21,597 nt of DNA from a virus, in the IMG/VR virus record IMGVR_UViG_3300018042_000051, positions 1-21,597 of that record; one strand, 5' to 3'. Position 1 is the first letter of the stretch. Each line of letters opens with the position of its first letter. The notes beneath the pieces are model-generated. The model was not told where the DNA came from. It worked only from the letters and a program-made list of their open reading frames with translations, and searched no databases. Positions 13,434-18,318 of this stretch are shown piece by piece. The position numbers and the translations under genes are program-made.

Positions 13434-13715
13434 ATGCCCGGTTATCTCACCGCTGGCGTCTTCCCCGGTGGCGGGGTCCGCGTCTGGCACACCGTGGGGC
13501 GGCCCTATGAGCCTGGTGACCTGTGCATCTGGCTGCCGCGGCATGAGTGGCGCGAGTTCATCGCCGCGGTGCGGGCAGGCCGGTACGACTACGAGGACCT
13601 GCCCGAGCTGGATATCCCCGGGCCTATTATTCTGCCGAACCCGCCGGACCCGGCGCCGGCAGGCGAAGACGAGCCGGAGGATCAGGCCAGCGGTCCTGAG
13701 CAGGATGAGCCGTAG
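13434..13715 (+). CDS. small acidic protein with DUF397-like helix, possible partner of the XRE regulator
   Basis: A 93-residue protein. The middle part (PGDLCIWLPRHEWREFIAAV, then RAGRYD) resembles the end of DUF397 proteins, where a Trp/Phe helix of the form W-x2-F-x2-V-(R/K)-AG-x-(Y/F)-D is typical. The N-terminal DUF397 signature (WRKSS...NCVEVA) is missing. The C-terminal third is Pro/Glu/Asp-rich and probably disordered. Its place directly downstream of an XRE/DUF5753 gene is where a DUF397 partner normally sits. The start ATG at 13434 has only a weak GAAACGAG upstream. The resemblance is short, so a degenerate or diverged partner is a hypothesis. Confidence 0.55.
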   Translation: MPGYLTAGVFPGGGVRVWHTVGRPYEPGDLCIWLPRHEWREFIAAVRAGRYDYEDLPELDIPGPIILPNPPDPAPAGEDEPEDQASGPEQDEP

Positions 13716-13750
13716 ACTGGCCTGACTCAGCGTGCGAGCGGATAACGCTC
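13713..13750 (+). promoter_or_regulatory. putative -10 and operator-like palindrome before the PLD gene
   Basis: TAGACT (13713-13718, followed by GG) resembles an actinobacterial -10 and overlaps the stop codon of the preceding gene. Downstream, GAGCG (13736-13740) and CGCTC (13746-13750) form an inverted repeat around GATAA, about 10-25 bases after the expected transcription start, a normal operator position. The PLD-like gene starts at 13793, 80 bases after the -10. Confidence 0.4.
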
Positions 13751-13792
13751 CGGTAGCCGCCTCCCGGCGCATGCAGCCACGGAAGGCTGGCT

Positions 13793-14449
13793 GTGGACGA
13801 CAACCGCCTGGTCGCGCTTGGCACGTACACCCCGGAGGGATACCTGACCCCCGGCTACGGGGACCACTACCTGTTCTTCGTGGGCCGCGACGACGTGCAC
13901 GGAATTCTGCTCTGGCTGCTGACCCGCGAGACCATGGGCCTGAAGTTCAACATGTTCGGCTACGACGACGATGAGCTGAACGACGCCATTCTGGCGCTGA
14001 TGGCCAGCCCGAACGTCGCGGTGCAGGGCACGCTGGACCGGTCCCAGGCCGGCGGCGTGCACGAGCGGGCCATCCTGGCCAGCGACCTGAAAGACAACCC
14101 GGATTTCTACAACAGCTTCGTGATCACCACCTCGGCCACCCACCAGATCAGCCACACCAAGGGCGGCGTGCTGATCGCGCAGGGGCTGTGGTTTGAGGGG
14201 TCCGCCAACTGGTCAGGCAGCGGTGAGGGCACCGGCATCAAGCTGGCGGCCGGCACCGGCCTGAACGCGGCGCGGGACACGCCCGCACCCGGCTTCAAGG
14301 CGCAAAATAATACGCTGCTGGTCTCCGCCAACCCGGTGGGGCTGACCCGGTTCGGCGCCCGGCTGGACGTCGAGCACCGGACCGGTATGCAGCAGCAGGC
14401 CGCCCGGGACGCGAAAGCCGCGGCGGCAAAGGTAACGGAGGGACAATAG
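13793..14449 (+). CDS. phospholipase D-superfamily protein, single motif (Nuc-like)
   Basis: A 218-residue protein of the PLD fold, a group that includes non-specific nucleases and phosphodiesterases. The N-lobe pattern LKFNMFGYDDDELNDAILAL and VAVQGTLDRSQAGG (about 50-88) matches the strand-helix-strand region of Nuc-type enzymes. The active-site motif is HTK (H121, K123) followed by GSANWS (136-141). The Asp expected after HxK-x4 is replaced by Ile or Ala, so activity may be altered. One motif per chain implies a dimer. No signal peptide is seen. The C-terminus is an Ala/Lys/Gln helix. The GTG start has GGAAGG 7 bases upstream. The tiny membrane protein gene follows after 4 bases. Defence, counter-defence or DNA processing are all possible. 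Confidence 0.8.
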   Translation: MDDNRLVALGTYTPEGYLTPGYGDHYLFFVGRDDVHGILLWLLTRETMGLKFNMFGYDDDELNDAILALMASPNVAVQGTLDRSQAGGVHERAILASDLKDNPDFYNSFVITTSATHQISHTKGGVLIAQGLWFEGSANWSGSGEGTGIKLAAGTGLNAARDTPAPGFKAQNNTLLVSANPVGLTRFGARLDVEHRTGMQQQAARDAKAAAAKVTEGQ

Positions 14450-14453
14450 GCAC

Positions 14454-14609
14454 ATGATCATTCTCGGTGTCATCCTGCTGGTCGCGGGGTTCCTGCTCAA
14501 GATCGCCGTCCTGTGGCTGATCGGCGTGGTCGTCCTGGTGGTGGGCCTCATCCTGCTGCTGCTCGGCGCGATCGGGCATCAGGCCGGCACCCGCCGGCAT
14601 TACTGGTAA
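14454..14609 (+). CDS. tiny membrane protein, DUF6131-like
   Basis: A 51-residue gene starting at ATG 14454, 4 bases after the PLD gene, with GGAGGG about 11 bases upstream. It is almost entirely hydrophobic: two helices (about 2-17, IILGVILLVAGFLLKI, and about 19-38, VLWLIGVVVLVVGLILLLLG) joined by a very short turn, then a polar tail GHQAGTRRHYW. The sequence closely fits the actinobacterial small membrane family I recall as DUF6131 (MIILGxILLxxGFLL...GGRRHYY). Function of that family is unknown. Co-translation with the PLD-like gene is likely. Confidence 0.8.
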   Translation: MIILGVILLVAGFLLKIAVLWLIGVVVLVVGLILLLLGAIGHQAGTRRHYW

Positions 14610-14625
14610 CCGCACCCGCTGAGCG

Positions 14626-14694
14626 ACCGCCGCGGCGGTATCCTGGCCGCGGCAGGTAGCAGGGCCGGGCACGTGGCCGGCAGCGCGGGCACGT
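14626..14694 (+). promoter_or_regulatory. putative promoter with 14-bp palindrome and spaced direct repeats
   Basis: ACCGCCGCGGCGGT (14626-14639) is a perfect 14-bp palindrome that touches a TATCCT -10-like hexamer (14639-14644). Downstream, CGGGCACGT occurs at 14666-14674 and again at 14686-14694, exactly 20 bp apart, which would place two proteins on the same DNA face. The next gene starts at 14710, 71 bases after the -10. This looks like a controlled promoter for the five-gene operon that follows. Confidence 0.4.
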
Positions 14695-14709
14695 CTGCCG
14701 GGATGTGTC

Positions 14710-14958
14710 ATGAGCGCTGAGCAAAACCAGGGAATCACCGCCCTCGCGGACTGGATGGCCGGCCGTGAGGTGGGCGACCGGCACAAGAGCCTGTTCTGGG
14801 CCGGCTGCCGGGCCGCTGAGCAGGGCCTGGAACCGGGCCCGCTGATCGCCGCCGCGGTGACGGCCGGGCTGGGGGAGAGCGAGTCCCAGCGGGCGGTCGC
14901 CGGCGCCGCGGCCACCATTGCGGCGGGCCGCAAAGACCACGGGAAGATCAGCTCGTGA
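14710..14958 (+). CDS. small helical protein resembling a prim-pol C-terminal segment
   Basis: An 82-residue, mostly helical protein. The stretch HKSLFWAGCRAAEQGLEPGP and LIAAAVTAGLGESESQRAVA resembles the short C-terminal helical segment of phage bifunctional primase/polymerases (NxxLFWAACRAAE...AAVxAGLxExEAxRTIxSA), where it follows the catalytic domain. Here it stands alone, without any catalytic residues. Function unknown; a DNA-binding or regulatory helper is possible. The ATG has no strong ribosome binding site, but a putative promoter lies upstream. It is the first of five genes joined by GTGA overlaps. Confidence 0.65.
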   Translation: MSAEQNQGITALADWMAGREVGDRHKSLFWAGCRAAEQGLEPGPLIAAAVTAGLGESESQRAVAGAAATIAAGRKDHGKISS

Positions 14959-15185
14959 GCGCGGCCAGGCACCCGGCCACGCAGCAGATCATGCAGTGGT
15001 TCAGCTACCGTCACCTGCCGGCGGGCGTGCCGCGCGAGGTCAGCGAGCGCTTCACGGTTTTTGCCGGGGAACTGCTCGGCCAGCTGGGCGACGGGCCGGA
15101 GCTGACGGCTGGCCTGCGCAAGCTGCTGGAGGCGAAAGACTGCCTGGTCCGGCAGGCTCTCGCGGACGGGAAAGACGCCCCGTGA
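14955..15185 (+). CDS. Acb2/Tad1-type hairpin protein, candidate cyclic-nucleotide sponge
   Basis: A 76-residue protein predicted as a two-helix hairpin: IMQWFSYRHLPAGVPREVSE, a helix ERFTVFAGELLGQLG, then ELTAGLRKLLEAKDCLVRQA. The second helix, with the pattern (E/L)T-x2-LRKLLEAKD-x2-VR-A, matches what I recall of small actinophage proteins assigned to the Acb2/Tad1 hairpin family. Characterised members form oligomers that bind cyclic di- and trinucleotides or gcADPR and so block CBASS or Thoeris immunity. The GTG start overlaps the preceding stop (GTGA) and the end overlaps the next start the same way. The family call is from memory of the pattern, without a search, and ligand preference cannot be read here. 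Confidence 0.65.
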   Translation: MSAARHPATQQIMQWFSYRHLPAGVPREVSERFTVFAGELLGQLGDGPELTAGLRKLLEAKDCLVRQALADGKDAP

Positions 15186-15475
15186 GCGCGCCGCGGGAAG
15201 CCCAGCTGGTGGACACCGGCAATTCGCTGCTGGCCAAGGTCGAGAGCACGCTGTCGATCGGGACCGTCGAGTCCCCGGACGGCCAGCTGGCCCTGCTGAC
15301 GTTCCGGACCGCGAGCACCACCTTCACCACGATGGCAAGCGCGGTGGAGCTGAAAGGCTGGCTCGACCTGCTGAACGGCCTGTGCGCCAGCATGAGCAAA
15401 AGCGGCCTGGTGGTGGCCCGGGGTGCCCTGCCGCCCGCGCAATTCCCTCAGCGCGGCCCTGGTGGCCGTACGTGA
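15182..15475 (+). CDS. small hypothetical phage protein
   Basis: A 97-residue protein of unknown function. Two to three beta strands are suggested by STLSIGTVES and GQLALLTFRTASTTFTTM, followed by a helix ELKGWLDLLNGLCASMSKSG and a flexible Pro/Gly-rich end. The strand pair followed by an amphipathic helix is reminiscent of short actinophage proteins that accompany the Acb2-like gene, but I cannot name a family. The GTG start lies in the preceding stop (GTGA), and its stop holds the next GTG, so it is translationally coupled on both sides. Confidence 0.65.
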   Translation: MSAPREAQLVDTGNSLLAKVESTLSIGTVESPDGQLALLTFRTASTTFTTMASAVELKGWLDLLNGLCASMSKSGLVVARGALPPAQFPQRGPGGRT

Positions 15476-15837
15476 GCAAGCCATGGGAGACCTCAGCGCG
15501 GGTCAGTGCCGACTGCATGCCGGATGATCTGCTGGACGCCTGCCAGGATGAGGCCCGGGATCTGTGGGGCGACCTGTCCAGTGCCCGCAGCGCCGCGCTG
15601 GACAGGTCGCTGCGCTGGTCGATGCACTGCGACTGGCTGACCACCCGGATCGTGATCCTGTCCCGGCTGGCCGGGGTGACCAGCTGGGAGGAGGTCCCCA
15701 CCGACCTGCTGCTGGACGGCACGTACGCGGGCATCTGCGCCGCCGCCGGGCTGGACCCCGGGCCGCAGCCGGACTCCGCACAGCTGCTGGCGCTGATCCA
15801 GGCCACCAACGGCAGTATCGGGCTGGAGCACAAGTGA
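15472..15837 (+). CDS. hypothetical helical protein
   Basis: A 121-residue, probably all-helical protein with many Asp, Leu and Trp residues (DDLLDACQDEARDLWGDLSS, RWSMHCDWLTTRIVILSRLA, TSWEEVPTDLLLDGTYAGIC). No membrane segment, cysteine cluster or known motif is present, and no family is recognised. The GTG at 15472 was chosen over an upstream in-frame ATG because it forms the same GTGA overlap as its neighbours. Fourth gene of the coupled operon, directly before the GT4 glycosyltransferase. Confidence 0.65.
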   Translation: MSKPWETSARVSADCMPDDLLDACQDEARDLWGDLSSARSAALDRSLRWSMHCDWLTTRIVILSRLAGVTSWEEVPTDLLLDGTYAGICAAAGLDPGPQPDSAQLLALIQATNGSIGLEHK

Positions 15838-16877
15838 AGCCGCTGAAGATTTTCGCCGCCCACGACGGCGGCTCAGGATGCGCTTGGTATCGCATGACTA
15901 TGCCCTTGCAGGAGCTGGCCAGGCACCCCGGGTTCGAGGTCACCTTCGCCGACGCCGGGGACTCCAATGGCCCGCACACGGTCACCGCGCGGCATCTGGA
16001 GGGCTACGACATCATCGTCGGTCAGCGGCTGTCCAAGCACGACGGGCTCCAGGTCTGGCGCGGCGCGCGGACCCCATTCTCCCGGCTGGTGTATGAGACC
16101 GATGACGACGTGTGGACCATCAACCCGGAGAACTGGCAGGCGTACACCCATTTCCGGGATGAGACGATCCGGGACGCGATCACGCACGGCGCGCAGGTGG
16201 CCGACCTGATCACCGTGAGCACCCCGCATCTGGCGCAGGTGATGACCGGGCACACCGGCAACGCCAATGTGGCCGTGCTGCCCAACTGCATTCCGGCCTG
16301 GGTGACGCAGGGCCCGCGTGCGGCACGCGCCCGGCCGGCGATCGGCTGGCAGGGCGGCGCCAGCCACGGCGTGGACGTGGGCATTATCGTGCAGCCCGTC
16401 AGGCGGTTCCTGAAGCGGTTCCCCGCCTGGGACCTGCGACTGTGCGGCACCGACTACCGGCCCACCTTCAGGCTGCCGGGAAACCGGGCGGATTTCAGCA
16501 CCTGGGTGCGGGTGAACGACGACCCCCGCGGCTACTACGCCACGATGGACTTCGGCATCGGGCTGGCGCCGCTGGCCGACAATGACTTCAACCGGTCCAA
16601 GTCCATGATCAAGTGCCTGGAGTACAACGCCCTGGGTATCCCGGTGATCGCCTCAGATGTGGAACCGTACCGGGACTACATCACCGATGGCGTGAACGGG
16701 TTCCTGATCCGGTACGAGCACGACTGGCTGAAGCGGATGAGTGAGCTGGCCACCGACCCCGGGCTGCTGGAGCAGATGAGCGTCAGCTCGCGGGAGGTGG
16801 CGAGAGCGCACACGATCGAGGGCAGCTGGAGCAGCTGGGCCAGTGCCTACGCCGGCATGTTTCCCGCGCGGGCGTAG
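15834..16877 (+). CDS. GT-B (family 4) glycosyltransferase
   Basis: A 347-residue GT-B glycosyltransferase. The N-terminal Rossmann domain opens with LKIFAAHDGGSGCAWYRMTM (4-23), the usual acceptor-side loop. The C-terminal domain shows the donor-binding region: SMIKCLEYNALGIPVIASDV (257-276), with the Glu of the E-x7-E type site at E263, then GVNGFLI (286-292). Inside is VYETDDDVW (87-95). It is cytoplasmic and has no membrane anchor. The GTG start overlaps the preceding stop (GTGA). The last 40 bases form one arm of an 18-bp perfect hairpin. It is well apart from the main glycan operon but likely acts in the same pathway. Donor and acceptor unknown. Confidence 0.88.
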   Translation: MKPLKIFAAHDGGSGCAWYRMTMPLQELARHPGFEVTFADAGDSNGPHTVTARHLEGYDIIVGQRLSKHDGLQVWRGARTPFSRLVYETDDDVWTINPENWQAYTHFRDETIRDAITHGAQVADLITVSTPHLAQVMTGHTGNANVAVLPNCIPAWVTQGPRAARARPAIGWQGGASHGVDVGIIVQPVRRFLKRFPAWDLRLCGTDYRPTFRLPGNRADFSTWVRVNDDPRGYYATMDFGIGLAPLADNDFNRSKSMIKCLEYNALGIPVIASDVEPYRDYITDGVNGFLIRYEHDWLKRMSELATDPGLLEQMSVSSREVARAHTIEGSWSSWASAYAGMFPARA

Positions 16878-16888
16878 GCACTGGCCCA
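16836..16888 (+). terminator. 18-bp perfect inverted repeat at the end of the five-gene operon
   Basis: TGGGCCAGTGCCTACGCC (16836-16853) and its exact complement (16871-16888) are separated by 17 bases. The stem includes the last codons and the TAG stop of the GT4 gene, and lies 12 bases before the 3' end of the convergent DUF397 gene. No U-tract follows, as is common for terminators in high-GC Actinobacteria. It is well placed to end transcription from both sides. Confidence 0.6.
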
Positions 16889-16900
16889 CTGCGTCACCGG

Positions 16901-17188
16901 CTAACTGGGGCAGCGGCCGGCCTTGACGTCCGCGATGAAGGCGGCGTAGGCGGCCGGGGTGACCGTCAGCACCTCCTGCTGCGCGGCGGGGCGGTGGTCC
17001 TGTGTGGTGTCGCCGATGCCGATCACCCGGCGGCCCTGGCCGACCTTGACGCACTCCCCGTGGCTGCACTTCCTGGTCTTGCGCCAGCGCTGGATGCCGT
17101 GGCTGACCTTGACGCAGTTGCCGTCTGGATTGCTCTTGCTGGACTTGAACCAGCCGGTGAATTCGGTGCTGACATGCGTGCTGTCCAT
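16901..17188 (-). CDS. DUF397 protein with duplicated N-terminal motif
   Basis: A 95-residue DUF397 protein, a family usually encoded next to XRE/DUF5753 regulators in Actinobacteria and described as their small partner in Scr1-type systems. The signature WFKSSKSNPDGNCVKV (13-28) is followed by a second, similar copy WRKTRKCSHGECVKV (35-49), which most members lack. The C-terminus LTVTPAAYAAFIADVKAGRC (75-93) is typical. The usual length is 60-70 residues. The ATG at 17188 has GGAAGAGGG upstream. It lies alone on the minus strand, 3.7 kb from the XRE/DUF5753 gene and convergent with the GT4 gene. Partnership with the regulator is inferred. Confidence 0.85.
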   Translation of the reverse strand: MDSTHVSTEFTGWFKSSKSNPDGNCVKVSHGIQRWRKTRKCSHGECVKVGQGRRVIGIGDTTQDHRPAAQQEVLTVTPAAYAAFIADVKAGRCPS

Positions 17189-17222
17189 GTGCCCTCTTCC
17201 GCAGGATCGGGTGTGGCGGCGG

Positions 17223-17229
17223 TAGATTA
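17223..17229. promoter_or_regulatory. overlapping divergent -10 elements
   Basis: TAGATT (17223-17228) reads as a -10 for the plus-strand gene at 17256. On the other strand the same bases contain TAATCT (17229-17224), a -10 for the DUF397 gene starting at 17188. The two would compete for RNA polymerase. No clear -35 elements are visible on either side. Confidence 0.35.
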
Positions 17230-17255
17230 CTGTAAACGACCCGAAGGGACCGTGT

Positions 17256-17579
17256 ATGCCCTGGTTCAAGGTGTCCGTGGTCATCTGGACGGAGCTGGAC
17301 GGCGGCGAAATCGACGCGCTCACCGCGGTGATGGACGCGATGCCCGTGGTGGGGGAGCACGAGCCGCTGCGGCTAGTCGACGGCGGCCCGGCCGAGGAGC
17401 TGGATGAGGCTCAGGTGCAGGAACTGCTGGAGTTCATCGCCATGCTCACCGCCGCGAAGGCCGATGCCGCCAGCGGGATCGTGGTGACTGACCCGGCTCA
17501 TCCCGGGGTGGCGTTCTCCCCGGCCGCGGCAGCGGAGCTGATCTCGCTGGAAGCTGAGGACATCACCGGCCAGGACTGA
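17256..17579 (+). CDS. hypothetical acidic protein
   Basis: A 107-residue acidic protein of unknown function. The start (WFKVSVVIWTELDGGEIDAL) looks like a beta strand plus helix, the middle (DEAQVQELLEFIAMLTAAKA) is a helix, and the end (FSPAAAAELISLEAEDITG) another. No cysteine or membrane segment. The ATG is preceded by GAAGGGA at good spacing and by a TAGATT -10-like element. It is the only plus-strand gene in this stretch, and its last 17 bases overlap the 3' end of the minus-strand gene at 17563. Confidence 0.6.
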   Translation: MPWFKVSVVIWTELDGGEIDALTAVMDAMPVVGEHEPLRLVDGGPAEELDEAQVQELLEFIAMLTAAKADAASGIVVTDPAHPGVAFSPAAAAELISLEAEDITGQD

Positions 17580-17766
17580 CCGGCCCGTCTTCCATCGCGT
17601 TCGCCCAGCCGTCGCAGTACCCCAGGCCGTAAGCCAGCTGATTACCTTCGGTGCCGGTGGCGCCGTCGCGCGGCCGGTAGTCCCGGTCAGCCAGCGCGTC
17701 GTTCTCGCCGTTCTTCCAGCCCGCCAGATACGCGGCCCGGTGGATGATGTGCAGCTGGCTGTCCAT
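17563..17766 (-). CDS. small hypothetical protein with paired GW motifs
   Basis: A 67-residue protein of unknown function with two related helical motifs, AYLAGWKNGENDA and AYGLGYCDGWANA, linked by a polar segment RPRDGATGTEGN. The repeated aromatic-Gly-Trp pattern suggests two packed helices. The ATG at 17766 was chosen because GAGG lies 8 bases upstream; the GTG six bases earlier is too close to it. It is last in the minus-strand operon led by rtcB and starts 2 bases after the preceding stop (TGATCATG). Confidence 0.6.
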   Translation of the reverse strand: MDSQLHIIHRAAYLAGWKNGENDALADRDYRPRDGATGTEGNQLAYGLGYCDGWANAMEDGPVSPGR

Positions 17767-17768
17767 GA

Positions 17769-18053
17769 TCACGTCCTCTGCTGCTGGATTGCCGCGGTGC
17801 GGGCGGCGTGCACCTCTGGCTCGATATCGACCTCGAAGACCTTGCCGTCCAGCTTGCGCCGGATCAGGATCACGTTCTCATCCTCACCGTAGCCGGGCAC
17901 CTCTTCCCCGCCGGCGACCTCGAAGTCCTCGCTGCCGAGCCGCAGCGTGCCGTGGTGGTTCCACAGGTACTCGGTGAGGTGCTGGCTTAGCTCTCCCTCG
18001 ATGCTCATCCGCTCGCGGAATTCGTCCAGATCCCGGTTGATGTCGCTGCCCAT
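17769..18053 (-). CDS. small hypothetical protein of the rtcB operon
   Basis: A 94-residue protein of unknown function. It has an N-terminal charged helix (INRDLDEFRERMSIEGELSQ), a middle part with EYLWNHHGTLRLGSEDFEVA, and strands VILIRRKLDGKVFEVDIEPE. No recognised domain. The ATG at 18053 follows the upstream stop by 2 bases in TGATCATG and has GAGGGGAC as ribosome binding site, nearly identical to that of its neighbours. Co-transcription with rtcB is likely; a role in RNA repair is only suggested by position. Confidence 0.62.
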   Translation of the reverse strand: MGSDINRDLDEFRERMSIEGELSQHLTEYLWNHHGTLRLGSEDFEVAGGEEVPGYGEDENVILIRRKLDGKVFEVDIEPEVHAARTAAIQQQRT

Positions 18054-18055
18054 GA

Positions 18056-18316
18056 TCACGTCCCCTCTGCCGTCACCACGCGGCACGCCACGTACTCGCC
18101 CTCGGGCAGGTCTTCCTCTTCGGCCGCCACCTCCGTGCATGCCGGGCAGCACACGCCCGCGGGGGTGAGCAGGCACACCCGCTCCCCCTCGGTGCCCCAC
18201 GGGTGGTCGGCGTCCCACTCGTCCCGCTCCGGTGCGTCCTCGGGAGGCTCGGGATGGCCGCAGCCGTACGCGCCCTCGTACCACGGGACCGCGCCGTGCC
18301 TGGTGACGGCAGCCAT
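18056..18316 (-). CDS. small acidic cysteine-rich hypothetical protein
   Basis: An 86-residue acidic protein with YGCGHPEPP and VCLLTPAGVCCPACTE, giving five cysteines plus a histidine that could bind zinc, between runs of Glu and Asp (EVAAEEEDLPEGE). No family recognised. The ATG at 18316 starts 2 bases after the rtcB stop (TGATCATG) with AGGGGAC upstream. Immediate neighbour of rtcB in the same operon. Confidence 0.62.
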   Translation of the reverse strand: MAAVTRHGAVPWYEGAYGCGHPEPPEDAPERDEWDADHPWGTEGERVCLLTPAGVCCPACTEVAAEEEDLPEGEYVACRVVTAEGT

Positions 18317-18318
18317 GA

